DNA from: Candidatus Enterococcus stercoripullorum
GTDB lineage: Bacteria; Bacillota; Bacilli; Lactobacillales; Enterococcaceae
Length of the DNA stretch: 64,000 nucleotides
NCBI GenBank assembly: GCA_019120335.1
Contig: DWVH01000022.1
Span: 1 to 64,000 of the forward strand
Direction of reading: 5' to 3'
The notes under the pieces are model-generated. The model was not told where the DNA came from, ran no database searches, and saw only the letters and a program-made list of their open reading frames with translations. Each line of letters opens with the position of its first letter. Position 1 is the stretch's first letter. Positions 19,876 through 29,822 of the stretch are shown here, piece by piece. The translations under genes were made by a program, and so were the position numbers.

Positions 19876-19892
19876 GGTCAATAAAGGTCAAA
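19876..19892. promoter_or_regulatory. CtsR operator upstream of clpP
   Basis: GGTCAATAAAGGTCAAA is the tandem-heptad CtsR box (consensus GGTCAAANANRGTCAAA with a 3-base spacer). It lies in the divergent region between clpP and the gene at 19971, so heat-shock control of clpP is inferred. Confidence 0.8.
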
Positions 19893-19970
19893 CAAATTGC
19901 TTTTGGTGAAATTATCGCTTTATGCTATAATTAATTTTAGAATCAATCAGAAAAAAAGAGGATAGATAAA

Positions 19971-20504
19971 ATGAAATGGATTGCTTTAAATGAAGTTATT
20001 TCTGCTTTTATTGGCGTTATTTTAGGGGCGGTGATTGTCTTAATTACCAATAGCTTACGAGTAAGATATGACGAACGGCGCCAAGTCAAGATGCGTATGC
20101 TTGAACACAAAGTCAAAGAAATTGAATTATTAGTATTGTTGAATAAAAAAATTCGCGAATTACTTGAAAAACGTGTAATGATGATGGATAAGTATGTTAG
20201 TTTTGATGCTTTTGATGATTGCTATATCACGATTGATGATTATGTTTATTTGCAATCATTCGCTTCATCTAATAGCTTTTACTTACCAAATCATATTTTA
20301 GATGAATTTTTCCAAAAGATTGCAACTAGAAAAGTGGTTTTAACACCGGAAGAAACTGTCCAATTTGGCGCTTATGCTTATAAAGGTGGTCGTGTGGTTT
20401 TAGAGCAATTTTCAGATGAACTAACTGAACTAATTTATGAACGCAAAATTCAAATGAAACAATTGACAGATAAACCGCTCGCTTATTTTTCAAAAACATT
20501 ATAA
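19971..20504 (+). CDS. Membrane-anchored coiled-coil protein of unknown function
   Basis: 177 residues. One N-terminal membrane helix (about residues 9-28, VISAFIGVILGAVIVLITNS) is followed by a basic stretch and an alpha-helical region with heptad-like leucines (HKVKEIELLVLLNKKIRELL), then a soluble C-terminus. I do not recognise the family. It ends 11 bases before miaA, has a clear ATG, and is probably the first gene of a unit with miaA and hflX. Its promoter region would overlap the CtsR box of the divergent clpP. Confidence 0.75.
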   Translation: MKWIALNEVISAFIGVILGAVIVLITNSLRVRYDERRQVKMRMLEHKVKEIELLVLLNKKIRELLEKRVMMMDKYVSFDAFDDCYITIDDYVYLQSFASSNSFYLPNHILDEFFQKIATRKVVLTPEETVQFGAYAYKGGRVVLEQFSDELTELIYERKIQMKQLTDKPLAYFSKTL

Positions 20505-20515
20505 AGGAAAGTGGA

Positions 20516-21427
20516 ATGAAAAAAATTATTGTCATAGCAGGACCTACTGCGGTGGGAAAAACTGCACTTAGTATCGAGTTAGCTCAAAAATTTAATGGGG
20601 AAATTATTAATGGCGATTCCATGCAAGTTTACAAAGACCTTGATATTGGTACTGCCAAAGTGACAAAGGAAGAAATGGCTGGAATAGCACATCATTTGTT
20701 GAATATTAAAACGGTGGCTGATGGCTTTAATGTGGCTGAATTTATAACCTTGGCCAAACAAAAAATTCAAGAAATTACTGCTCGTGGGCATTTACCGATT
20801 GTTGTTGGTGGCACGGGACTCTATCTACAGGCTTTGATTGAAGATTATCAATTAGGAGCAAAGGAAGATACAGATGGTGCGATTCGTCAAAAATATCAGG
20901 GATTTGCTGATCAATATGGGGATAAGGCATTATGGCAAGAACTAGCACGCATTGATTCTTTGGCTGCTGAAAAGATTGATTACCATAATGTACGCAAGGT
21001 GATTCGTGCGTTAGAAGTTTTTGAACTCACGAAGAAAAGTATTTTTGCCCAACAAGACAACAAAGCGATTTTTGATACATTTGGCATTTGCTTAAATACT
21101 GAGCGAGCTTTATTATATGAGCGAATCAATAAACGAGTCGAAATCATGATGCAGTCAGGTTTGGAGCAAGAAGCCCGTTTTATTCTAGATTATCCAGAAA
21201 GTCAGGCTGCTAAAGGAATTGGCTATAAAGAGTTTTTGCCGTATTTTAATGGTAAAGCTAGCTTAGAGGAAGTGACTGCAACCATCCAACAAAATTCTAG
21301 AAGATATGCAAAACGCCAATTAACCTGGTTTAGAAATCGTATGGACTTGAATTGGATAGACTTAGTTTTACATCCAGAGAATTTGGCTAACTTAGAATTA
21401 GCAATAAGTGATTGGTTAAGGCAATAA
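20516..21427 (+). CDS. miaA: tRNA dimethylallyltransferase MiaA
   Basis: Isopentenylates A37 of tRNAs reading UNN codons. The 303 residues start with the P-loop IVIAGPTAVGKTALSIELAQ, followed by INGDSMQVYKDLDIGTAK, HHLLNI, VVGGTGLYLQAL, NVRKVIRALEVFELT and the C-terminal GIGYKEFLPYF...RRYAKRQLTWFRN. It lies between a membrane protein gene and hflX, the common miaA-hflX-glnR-glnA order. Confidence 0.96.
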   Translation: MKKIIVIAGPTAVGKTALSIELAQKFNGEIINGDSMQVYKDLDIGTAKVTKEEMAGIAHHLLNIKTVADGFNVAEFITLAKQKIQEITARGHLPIVVGGTGLYLQALIEDYQLGAKEDTDGAIRQKYQGFADQYGDKALWQELARIDSLAAEKIDYHNVRKVIRALEVFELTKKSIFAQQDNKAIFDTFGICLNTERALLYERINKRVEIMMQSGLEQEARFILDYPESQAAKGIGYKEFLPYFNGKASLEEVTATIQQNSRRYAKRQLTWFRNRMDLNWIDLVLHPENLANLELAISDWLRQ

Positions 21428-21450
21428 TTGAGAGATGAGAGGTAAATCAA

Positions 21451-22665
21451 ATGTCTGAACAAGAAAAAGATAAAGTCATTCTAGTCGGTGTGGAAACGGA
21501 AGAAAACTTTGCAATTTTTGACACATCGATGGACGAATTACGCGGATTAACGAAAACAGCAGACGGCGAAATCGTCTTTATTTTGAAACAAAAGCGACCA
21601 CAAGTTGATCGTCAAACCATTCTAGGTAAAGGAAAATTAACAGAACTCAAACAACTCATAGATGCGTACGAAGCCAATTTAGTCATCTTTAATCATGAGT
21701 TAACCCCACGTCAAGGAAAAATATTGACCGAAGAACTAGGGGTAAGAGTTCTTGATCGTGTGCAACTGATTCTTGATATTTTTGCGATTCGTGCACGCTC
21801 AAAAGAAGGAAAATTACAAGTCTCTCTTGCTCAGCTGGAGTATTTATTACCACGGTTAACGGGAATGGGTGCTTCCATGTCACGTTTAGGTGGGGGAATT
21901 GGGACGCGTGGTCCTGGTGAAACAAAACTAGAAGTCGACCGCCGTCATATTCGCAATAAAATTACCCAAATCAAAAACGAATTAAAAGAAGTCAAGCGAC
22001 ATCGGGAGCGTACAAGAGAACAACGTAAAAATAAACAAGTCTATCAAATTGGCTTGATTGGTTATACAAATGCGGGTAAGTCAACGATTATGAATATTTT
22101 AACGACGGCTAATACGTACGAACAAGACCAACTTTTTGCTACCTTGGACCCGTTAACGAAAAAATGGCGACTTCCAGAAGGGTTTGAAATGACCATTACA
22201 GATACGGTTGGTTTTATTCAAGATTTACCGACACAATTAATCGATGCCTTCCAATCAACGCTTGAAGAAAGTAAGTCCATGGATTTTCTATTACATGTTG
22301 TCGATGCGCATGCCAAAGACCGTTTACTACACGAAAAAACAGTGTTTGATTTAATGCAACAACTAGAGATTATTAATATTCCCGTACTAACTGTTTATAA
22401 TAAAGCAGACTTGATGAAAGAAGAGGACTTTGTACCAACTCTATTCCCAAATGTTTGTATCTCGGCTAAAAGTAGTAAGGGAAAAGAAGCGTTAATTCAA
22501 GCCATAAAGCAACAGCTAATGGAACGATTTGAGCCATATATGGTTGAATTGGCAGATAATCAAGCAAGCGAAATTTATAAATATAAGTGCGAAACAATCG
22601 TGACTTCACAAAATTATGATGAAACCAAACGAAAATATATTATATGTGGCTTTAGTCCAAAATAA
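21451..22665 (+). CDS. hflX: GTPase HflX
   Basis: A ribosome-associated GTPase that splits stalled ribosomes. The 404 residues have an N-terminal HflX domain (GKGKLTELKQLIDAYEANLVIF), the glycine-rich GGGIGTRGPGETKLEVDRR, a coiled-coil linker, and the G domain with G1 GYTNAGKSTIMN, G2/G3 ATLDPLTKKWR...TDTVGFIQDLP, G4 NKAD and G5 SAKSSKG. A terminator follows. Confidence 0.95.
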   Translation: MSEQEKDKVILVGVETEENFAIFDTSMDELRGLTKTADGEIVFILKQKRPQVDRQTILGKGKLTELKQLIDAYEANLVIFNHELTPRQGKILTEELGVRVLDRVQLILDIFAIRARSKEGKLQVSLAQLEYLLPRLTGMGASMSRLGGGIGTRGPGETKLEVDRRHIRNKITQIKNELKEVKRHRERTREQRKNKQVYQIGLIGYTNAGKSTIMNILTTANTYEQDQLFATLDPLTKKWRLPEGFEMTITDTVGFIQDLPTQLIDAFQSTLEESKSMDFLLHVVDAHAKDRLLHEKTVFDLMQQLEIINIPVLTVYNKADLMKEEDFVPTLFPNVCISAKSSKGKEALIQAIKQQLMERFEPYMVELADNQASEIYKYKCETIVTSQNYDETKRKYIICGFSPK

Positions 22666-22674
22666 TTGTTTAAC

Positions 22675-22713
22675 CAGAAACGGTACATGTAGACCGATTT
22701 CTGGTTTTTTGTG
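22675..22713 (+). terminator. Terminator of hflX
   Basis: AACCAGAAA...TTTCTGGTT stem (22674-22682 with 22699-22707), with an inner CGGT/ACCG pairing, followed by TTTTTTG. Confidence 0.88.
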
Positions 22714-22856
22714 TATTTGATGAACGTTTCAAATGGTCTATACAGATAATGTTCAATATTTAAATCTTCCATTCATTTGAGATGTAAAAAAATTTTTATT
22801 CATAAATGTTGATAAATTAATGTTTTTGAAGGTTTATAGAAAAAACCTTAAATTCA

Positions 22857-22909
22857 TGTTAGGTTTTCTGACATATGAGGTTGACAACTATTTCCGAACT
22901 TGGTATAGT
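22857..22909 (+). promoter_or_regulatory. GlnR operator and promoter of glnRA
   Basis: TGTTAGGTTTTCTGACA (22857-22873) fits TGTNA-N7-TNACA exactly. It lies just upstream of a promoter TTGACA (22881-22886), 17 bases, TATAGT (22904-22909). GlnR would therefore autoregulate glnR-glnA in nitrogen-rich conditions, as in other Firmicutes. Confidence 0.85.
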
Positions 22910-22960
22910 ATGGATAAGTTTTCAGAATATACTAACAAAACGGAAGCGAGGAGGAATAGG

Positions 22961-23341
22961 ATGGGAGAAAAAGAATTGCGCAAGAGCCTGTCTGTTTTTC
23001 CGATTGGTACAGTGATGAAATTAACGGATCTGTCAGCTAGACAAATTCGTTACTATGAAGAACAAGGGCTGATTAAGCCACAACGTAGTGAGGGAAATCG
23101 TCGCTTGTTTTCATTAAATGACATCGATGTTTTGTTAGAAATTAAAGATTACTTAGCAGATGGCTTAAATATGGCTGGTATTAAGCGAATGTATGAATTA
23201 AAACAAAAAGAAAAGCAAGCAGAAAAAGCCAAGAAGCCACTTACTGATAAAGATGTCAGAAGAATTTTTTATGATGAAATGATGACACAAAGTCGTTTAA
23301 ATCAACAACATCCATATCAGCAGAACAATCGTATGTTGTGA
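22961..23341 (+). CDS. glnR: Nitrogen-sensing repressor GlnR (MerR family)
   Basis: A 126-residue MerR-type regulator: SVFPIGTVMKLTDLSARQIRYYEEQGLIKP is the winged helix-turn-helix, and the C-terminal tail (residues 95-126) matches the region where feedback-inhibited glutamine synthetase acts on GlnR. The ATG at 22961 with GAGGAGG is chosen; an in-frame extension to 22820 would run through the promoter and GlnR box. The downstream partner is glnA. Confidence 0.95.
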   Translation: MGEKELRKSLSVFPIGTVMKLTDLSARQIRYYEEQGLIKPQRSEGNRRLFSLNDIDVLLEIKDYLADGLNMAGIKRMYELKQKEKQAEKAKKPLTDKDVRRIFYDEMMTQSRLNQQHPYQQNNRML

Positions 23342-23384
23342 TGCTGTGGAAATAAAATGAGTAGAAAAATAAAGGCGGGATATT

Positions 23385-24725
23385 ATGGCAAAAGTAAATT
23401 ATACTGTAGAAGATATCAAACGCATCGCTAAAGACGAAAATGTACGTTTCTTACGCTTGATGTTTACAGATATCATGGGTACAATCAAAAACGTTGAAGT
23501 TCCAGTAAGTCAATTAAACAAAGTATTAGAAAACAAAATGATGTTCGATGGTTCATCTATTGAAGGTTTCGTACGTATTGAAGAAAGTGATATGTATTTA
23601 TATCCAGATTTATCAACATGGATGATCTTCCCTTGGGAAAGTGAACACGGAAAAGTAGCTCGTTTAATTTGTGATATTTATAATCCAGATGGTACGCCGT
23701 TTGCTGGGGACCCTCGTGGTAATTTAAAACGTGCCTTAAAACACATGCAAGAAATGGGCTTCACAGCATTTAACTTAGGTCCTGAACCAGAATTCTTTTT
23801 ATTCAAACTAGACGAAGATGGAAAAGTAACGAAGACATTGAACGATAAAGGTGGGTACTTTGACTTTGCACCAACTGACTTAGGTGAAAATTGCCGTCGT
23901 GATATTGTGTTAGAGTTAGAAAGTTTAGGATTTGAAGTAGAAGCATCACACCACGAAGTAGCACCTGGTCAACATGAAATTGACTTCAAATATGCTGATG
24001 TTATCGAAGCGTGTGATAATATTCAAACCTTCAAATTAGTGGTTAAAACAATTGCTCGTAAACATGGCTTACATGCAACGTTTATGCCAAAACCTTTATT
24101 TGGTATCAATGGTTCAGGTATGCACTGTAATATGTCTTTATTCAAAGATAATCAAAATGTCTTTTTTGATCCAGAAGGTCCATTACAATTAAGTCAAACA
24201 GCTTATCATTTCCTAGGTGGATTAATCGAGCATGCTCGTGCTTACACAGCAGTATGTAACCCAACAGTTAACTCATACAAACGCTTAGTTCCTGGTTATG
24301 AAGCACCAGTATATGTAGCTTGGTCAGGTCGTAACCGTTCACCATTAATTCGTGTGCCGGAATCACGTGGTTTATCTACTCGTTTAGAATTACGTTCAGT
24401 AGACCCAGCTGCTAACCCATATTTAGCAATGGCGGTATTATTAGAAGCTGGATTAGATGGTATTACTCGTGAATTGACACCACCACCAGCAGTAGACCGC
24501 AATATCTACATCATGAATGAAGAAGAACGCGCAGAAGCTTTAATTAAAGATCTTCCTTCTACATTACACAATGCGATTAAAGAATTGCGTGTAGATCCTG
24601 TAATGATAGATGCTTTAGGTCAACACATCTTCTCTAACTTTGTAGAAGCAAAACGTATGGAATGGGCATCATTTAGACAAACTGTTTCAGAATGGGAAAG
24701 AGAACAATATTTAGAACTATACTAA
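23385..24725 (+). CDS. glnA: Glutamine synthetase type I (GSI-alpha)
   Basis: Makes glutamine from glutamate and ammonia. The 446 residues include [29 protein letters not shown] (metal-binding Glu), [34 protein letters not shown] and ATP-binding Arg residues. There is no adenylylation loop tyrosine of the beta type, as expected for Firmicutes. It also controls GlnR activity. The gene is followed 35 bases later by an ISL3-type element, whose outward-facing terminator probably ends the glnRA transcript. Confidence 0.96.
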   Translation: MAKVNYTVEDIKRIAKDENVRFLRLMFTDIMGTIKNVEVPVSQLNKVLENKMMFDGSSIEGFVRIEESDMYLYPDLSTWMIFPWESEHGKVARLICDIYNPDGTPFAGDPRGNLKRALKHMQEMGFTAFNLGPEPEFFLFKLDEDGKVTKTLNDKGGYFDFAPTDLGENCRRDIVLELESLGFEVEASHHEVAPGQHEIDFKYADVIEACDNIQTFKLVVKTIARKHGLHATFMPKPLFGINGSGMHCNMSLFKDNQNVFFDPEGPLQLSQTAYHFLGGLIEHARAYTAVCNPTVNSYKRLVPGYEAPVYVAWSGRNRSPLIRVPESRGLSTRLELRSVDPAANPYLAMAVLLEAGLDGITRELTPPPAVDRNIYIMNEEERAEALIKDLPSTLHNAIKELRVDPVMIDALGQHIFSNFVEAKRMEWASFRQTVSEWEREQYLELY

Positions 24726-24800
24726 GATGAAAATAAACCGTTGGGGCGCAATGTTTCCAGGCTCTTTGTCAAGTAGTGTTGTTGGCAATTAAGTCGATTA

Positions 24801-24840
24801 GAGAGAAAGTTATTTTATGAATGCTTTCTCTCTTTTTTTA
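24801..24840 (+). terminator. Rightward terminator inside the ISL3 element, probably used by glnA
   Basis: GAGAGAAAG/CTTTCTCTC stem followed by TTTTTTTATTTT. It faces transcription entering from glnA, so it both insulates the element and ends the glnRA mRNA. A 54-bp copy of this block is at 157-210. Confidence 0.75.
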
Positions 24841-24979
24841 TTTTCTTTTCTTTTTTCAATCGACGCTTATGTACGAACAGGTGGCTGGAGCTGTGCAAGG
24901 GTGGACTTGTCCACTTGCGTAGCCCTTGCACAGCTGATAAAGCCATCTGTTACACTTTGAGTGCGATCGAGAGAAGGTT

Positions 24980-26270
24980 TTAAGCAGTTTTTCTTCTACA
25001 TTTTCGTTTCTTTGGTTTTTTCGTTTGCCAATTTTCTTCGTATAAAAAGATTCTTCTTCGCATATTTTCAAATTTTCTAAACCCAAAAGCAACTCGTTGA
25101 AAGACTTTGATTAAATTGTTCTTCCCTTCTAGTTTACCGTTTGAATAAGGTAGTTTTAGAGCATTATTTATACTGCGTGTGTGTTTGGTTAAATATTTTA
25201 GCGATTTTTTAAACGATTTATCGCAGACTTTGATAAATCTCGTAACATTGCTTGAAGCCTTCATCAAATGAGAGTAAGGTATCTACAACTTCTGTTTGAG
25301 TGACAAATTTTTTGTCGAATAATGGGTACTGTGAACGTTTCTCGTAATTCAGATTATCCTCGTAGGTTAAAACGAATTTCCAATATCTTTTTTATTTCGT
25401 ATAGTGACGAGATTCCTTATTTTTTTGTTCTTTCATGACTTGAATTCGTTTATTATTCAAAGCACGATTCAATTGTTGGATAATATGGAAACGATCAATG
25501 ATTATTTCTGCATTAGGAAATATTTCTTTGATAGCATAAGGATAAGAGGCATTCATATCCATTACCACATATTTCACACGAAACCGATTTTCCAAGCTAA
25601 AGTGCAGTAAATGGTCTTTAATCGCAAAATTCCTACGATCTTTGAGAATATCAATGATTTTCCCAGTTTCTCCATCACTAAAAATAAAGCAAAATTTTGA
25701 ATGACAATCGTTAGTTCCTTTGAATTCATCAATCAAAAGGCATTCAGGTAGTTGATAGGTATAAGGATTCACCACATAAGTGTAGGACTTCAGGATACGT
25801 TCAACCGTTTTAGGGGAAACGAAATAACTGTTAGCAATATCGGTCATCGAACATTTTTGCTTTAAATCACTAAGAATAGCGAATTTCAACGCTTTTGAAA
25901 TGTAGCAATTTTCATCAACAATCTTTGTAGTAGCACTGAAAGTATGATCGCAATCTTTACAACGATATCGCTGCTTGTATAAACGAAGATAAGTGGGAAC
26001 ATTTTGATAAGGAATCATTTGAATTAAGCTAGCTTTGGGCGTATGTTTAATGACAGAACCAACTACCTAACATTTAGGGCAACAGTATGGATTTTCAGGG
26101 TATGATAGTAAGCCGGAAAAGACTTTAGAAGGAACACCATGTACTTCCTCTTCAGAAAGCGCATCCGCATAAGTAGGGAAAGTAATATTATCATCTTTAA
26201 TAGAAAGAAGTTTTTTGATAAAAGTAGTTGTACTTGGACAGTTTTTTTTGACATTCTTTAGTAAAGACAT
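24980..26270 (-). pseudogene. ISL3-family transposase, broken
   Basis: The reverse strand from ATG 26270 encodes an N-terminus ending in a zinc-finger half (YCCPKC). An in-frame TAG follows at once, then the same frame continues with YRCKDCDHTFSATTKI, HTH and DDE-type blocks such as LLIDEFKGTNDC and YVVMDMNASYPYAIKEIFPNAEIIIDRFH up to a TAA near 25394. A frameshift near 25255 then leads to LPYSNGKLEGKNNLIKVFQR. Two nonsense codons and one frameshift make it non-functional. Confidence 0.85.
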
Positions 26271-26450
26271 CTTGTTTCACTCCTTAATGGTTTTCGTCGA
26301 CTTAATTATAGAGGAAACAGATGTCTTTTTCTATTATTATGATTATAAAAAAAGATATTCAGTGTTATCCTCCGTTTGAGTAACAACACTAAATATCTTA
26401 GACCCGAAAAATCAGTATCTAGCGCCTATTTAGTTGTCAGTGATCCTACT

Positions 26451-27745
26451 TTATGCAGCTCGCAGTTTCGTTTTCAACATAACTGGTAATGTATCCATAA
26501 ATGTATCTACTAATTGCGTTATTTTTTCATCTGAAAGTTCAATATAATCTGTAAGTATCGTTCTAAACATTTGTAGCAGCATTTGAAACGCTTGTATCCA
26601 TGTGATATCCGCCATCTCATCAGAAAAATGTAGAAAAAGCTCTCCTAGAGACCGAGTATCACTGGATTCCCTACTCTCTAGCGAAAGCATCATGTATCGT
26701 ATAAAAACAACCGCAGTATGCGCAGTTATTGCATCGTAGGATAGGGAGTTACATTCTCTACTTAGGTTAAGATAGCTTTTGCATACCTTGAAGAAAACTT
26801 CTATATCCCAGCGTTTTCCATAAATTCGAATGATCTCATTTTCGTCCAAATTTACGTTTGTAGAAATCAAGCAGAGGTATTCTTTTCGTTTGTTATGATT
26901 TCGGACATAAACTACTTTAGCAGGAATGATAGCATCATCTTTTACAACTTCAATCGTTACCGAGAGTAAATATCTTGATTTTCCACCTTGGAGTTTTCTT
27001 TACCATATCAATTACATCATAGCCCATATTTTTTGCGGCGTGGAGTGTACTTGGTGATGAAAACCAACTGTCGAAAAGAACGTATTTTGCTGGAATTTCA
27101 GCTTTCTTCGCTGCTTCTAGAAGCGTAAGCATTGCATGGGTTCCTTTTTTCATGGACAATTTTCTGCGTTTGTAACCAACAGTTCTTTTATCCATTTCTA
27201 CTGCTTCATTCATTCGGTTTTTACTATTTTCCGTGTAAAGAAGAACGCTGTTTATTGGTAAGAAAGTGCACCCATCTGACCAACCTAAAGTAAGCATTCG
27301 AAATCCGAATGCGTATTTATGTTTTGCGTGATCATAGATTTTAGCAAGGAGTTCAACTTTTTTGAACGGTTACGTTCAAAAAGGGAATCATCAATGATAA
27401 GCACATTTACTCGATTTTCAGAGTTCAAAGGGACGAGATGATTCGAGCTGAAAGAAGTGTTGTGAATCGAATCCAGTTAATCTGAATCATTTTCATGAAA
27501 CGATACACTGTATCCTTTGAAAAAGAAGGCGTGTTTCTACCTGTAAGCATATTCATGTACATGCTTCTGTTAGAAAAAATCAACAAAAACAGATATTAGA
27601 AAATTTCTACCACAGGTAAACCTTTCTTTTTGTAGGCATTGGATGCTTTTAGAGCTGAGGAAATATGAAATTTTATAAAAAATTTTTTGATAGATTTTGA
27701 TAGTTGCTTATCGTTTTGAGTTATTTGTGTTATACTTTTAGTCAT
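26451..27745 (-). pseudogene. IS4-family transposase, broken
   Basis: From ATG 27745 the reverse strand reads MTKSITQITQNDKQLSKS and meets an in-frame TAA after about 50 codons. The later blocks VLIIDDSLFERNRSKKVELL, MLTLGWSDGCTFLP and VLFDSWFSSPSTLHA (27297-26950) and the C-terminal YGKRWDIEVFFKVCK (26870-26451) lie in different frames. The last is the Y-x2-R-x3-E-x6-K signature of IS4 transposases. Several frameshifts and stops make it dead. The element's termini were not located. Confidence 0.82.
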
Positions 27746-28072
27746 AACATGAACCTTCGGGGGATGTTTTTTTGACTAACTTAATTATATCAAAACCGGA
27801 TGGTTTCATGCTGTTTTTATATCAATTTTTATTGATTTATCAAGGTATTTAAGCACTTATTTAGGTGCGAAGTTTGAGTTATTCATATATAAATTGATAA
27901 AAAATGCATAGAAAATACGAATTAAACATTACAGTAGTTTTGAAACGCCGGTGTAAAAAGCTATATAAATTAGAGGCATTTGTTATTAACATTTTATGAA
28001 TACAGATGCTTTTGTGTGTTATAATTTGTTATGCTCTTTAAATGTTTTGGGTAAAAAATTAAAGGTGATAAA
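27746..28072. other. Gap between IS4 remnant and the pucR gene
   Basis: AT-rich region of about 330 bases holding the undefined end of the IS4 element and the promoter of the PucR gene. TGTTATAAT (28017-28025) is a good extended -10; no clear -35 was seen. A small hairpin GCAC/GTGC lies near 27855. No gene was recognised. Confidence 0.5.
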
Positions 28073-29707
28073 ATGATAACGATTAATGATATTGCGAAAA
28101 TAAAAGAATTGTCTAGAGAAGAATGTACACTGGATCTTGATAATTTAGAAACGGAAGTCACAGGGATTAATGTAATGGACACTAGAGATATGAAAAAATG
28201 GATTAAGCAAGGAGAGCTTATAATAGTTGGAGGTGAATATGTCAAAGTATTTTTTGAAGATAAATATTTACTAGAGGTTATTAAGAAGATTAGTGGGATT
28301 ATCACAAAAAAAATATATAAAGAATTTATAAGTGATCGGTTAGTTGACTTATGTATAATGCATGAAGTTCCCATTTTTTTTGTTGATAATTTTTTCAGTT
28401 GGAGTGATATTATGTCTCCGATTCAATCTTTAATAATAAGCAATCATTCTAAAGTGCTCCAAGATGTAGATATTTTTTATAAGAAGATGTTGACAACATT
28501 ATCAGAAAAGAATAGCTATAAGGATATGTGCGAAATATTTTATGAATTAGTAGGATATTCTGTTGCTGTAATAGGTTCTAATTTTAATTTGATAGATTAC
28601 AGTGTAGATTTTTCATGGGAGAATTATGTACAAGGTATTGGTGAAGTAGTTCCAGGAATATTTAAAAAAATAGGGGTTACTTATGAAGGAAAACAAATTA
28701 TAGGTGTAATTGATCAACGTGTAGACGTATACACTGCTCAACATACATTTTTTTATATTCCGATTATTGATTCTAGGAAAAATTCTCCATATTTAGTTAT
28801 TAAACAAGAGAAGTATGTAGAATTATTAACAGAAGATGTATTGGCCAAAATTGAAATTTTTTGTTTGATATATCGGTTGAAATCATCTTATCAATACGAA
28901 TATAAATTAGCAAATAATCATTATAGAAATTTGGTTTTTGAAGATTTATTAAATATAAATGAAAGTAACGATAATGAGAAGAATAGAATTAGCTATTCTT
29001 TGGGAAGTAAAATTTACGATAGTTATAGGATAATTGTTATTAAAGATTCTTCCCCAAAAAGCAATTATGCCTTTATTCAAGAAAATAATACTTTTATAAA
29101 ATTTAGAGAAGATGTTTTGCAATGTGATTTTTATGATGAGAATTATTTGATTTTTTCTAGAAGGCATGATTGGATTATTTTATTGCCAAATATTAATAAG
29201 GATGCTGAAAGTTTCGTGTGTGAATTGCTTAACTTTCTTCAATACAAATACAAAAATAGTCGCTTCTATATAGGTGTAAGTGAAGTTCATCCATACTGGA
29301 AATTAAATTTAGCCCTTAAAGAAGCAAAACAAGCCGTGAGTATTCTTATTTCAAATTATTCAAACAAAAAATACTTGTTGTATAATAAACTAGGAATTTT
29401 AAAAATGTTTTTAGATGATCAAGGAAAAATCAATCAATTATATGTAAATAAAATGTTGGATACTTATATTTGTCCGCTAAAAGAATACGATAATAAACAT
29501 CGTACAGCTTTATTTCCAACATTAGAAGTTTTCTTGGAATCTGGTTTTTCTCATAATGAAACGAGCAAAAAACTTTTTATTCATAAAAATACTTTAAGGG
29601 CAAGAATAAAAAGGATAGAACAAGTTTTAGAAGTTGATATTAGCCATCCAGATAGTTTGATGAATATATATATAGCTATGCAGATAGCTCATTTGTCATC
29701 TGATTAA
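28073..29707 (+). CDS. PucR-family transcriptional regulator
   Basis: 544 residues with the PucR layout. The N-terminal PucR/PUR ligand domain (about residues 1-120) reads ITINDIAKIKEL...VTGINVMDTRDMKKWIKQGELIIVGG. A middle GGDEF-like/CdaR region follows, then a C-terminal HTH (about residues 470-535) with LESGFSHNETSKKLFIHKNTLRARIKRIEQVL. PucR proteins often activate purine or amino-acid catabolism in response to pathway intermediates. It is codirectional with, and immediately upstream of, the carbamoyltransferase operon, so it is the likely regulator. Base composition is visibly more AT-rich than in core genes, suggesting transfer. Confidence 0.85.
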   Translation: MITINDIAKIKELSREECTLDLDNLETEVTGINVMDTRDMKKWIKQGELIIVGGEYVKVFFEDKYLLEVIKKISGIITKKIYKEFISDRLVDLCIMHEVPIFFVDNFFSWSDIMSPIQSLIISNHSKVLQDVDIFYKKMLTTLSEKNSYKDMCEIFYELVGYSVAVIGSNFNLIDYSVDFSWENYVQGIGEVVPGIFKKIGVTYEGKQIIGVIDQRVDVYTAQHTFFYIPIIDSRKNSPYLVIKQEKYVELLTEDVLAKIEIFCLIYRLKSSYQYEYKLANNHYRNLVFEDLLNINESNDNEKNRISYSLGSKIYDSYRIIVIKDSSPKSNYAFIQENNTFIKFREDVLQCDFYDENYLIFSRRHDWIILLPNINKDAESFVCELLNFLQYKYKNSRFYIGVSEVHPYWKLNLALKEAKQAVSILISNYSNKKYLLYNKLGILKMFLDDQGKINQLYVNKMLDTYICPLKEYDNKHRTALFPTLEVFLESGFSHNETSKKLFIHKNTLRARIKRIEQVLEVDISHPDSLMNIYIAMQIAHLSSD

Positions 29708-29712
29708 CCAGA

Positions 29713-29771
29713 ATTGTACAAAAACACAACGAAAGCGATTTCAAAGTGTGTTTTTGTACAATTTTTTTTTT
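29713..29771 (+). terminator. Terminator of the pucR gene
   Basis: A 16-bp perfect stem (ATTGTACAAAAACACA with TGTGTTTTTGTACAAT, 29713-29728 with 29746-29761) followed by a long T-run. It separates pucR from the operon and encloses a cre-like site in its loop. Confidence 0.9.
29730..29743. promoter_or_regulatory. Candidate CcpA (cre) site
   Basis: CGAAAGCGATTTCA matches the cre consensus TGWNANCGNTNWCA at all constrained positions except the first. It lies in the loop of the pucR terminator and about 40 bases upstream of a possible -10 TAGAAT (29785-29790) for the operon. Carbon-catabolite control is inferred. Confidence 0.55.
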
Positions 29772-29822
29772 GCGAAGTTTCTAATAGAATAAAGACATCA
29801 AGAGATAAGGAGATGTAAACCT

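Larger units (their letters stand above)
24760..26405 (-). mobile_element. Decayed ISL3-family insertion sequence
   Basis: The left end GGCTCTTTGTCAAGTAGTGT and the right end, read inward as GGGTCTAAGATATTTAGTGT, form imperfect terminal inverted repeats sharing TAGTGTTGTT. Inside are a palindrome (24891-24901 with 24923-24933), a rightward terminator (24801-24809 with 24824-24832) and a broken transposase. No 8-bp target duplication is visible, so the ends may be eroded or rearranged. Confidence 0.75.
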
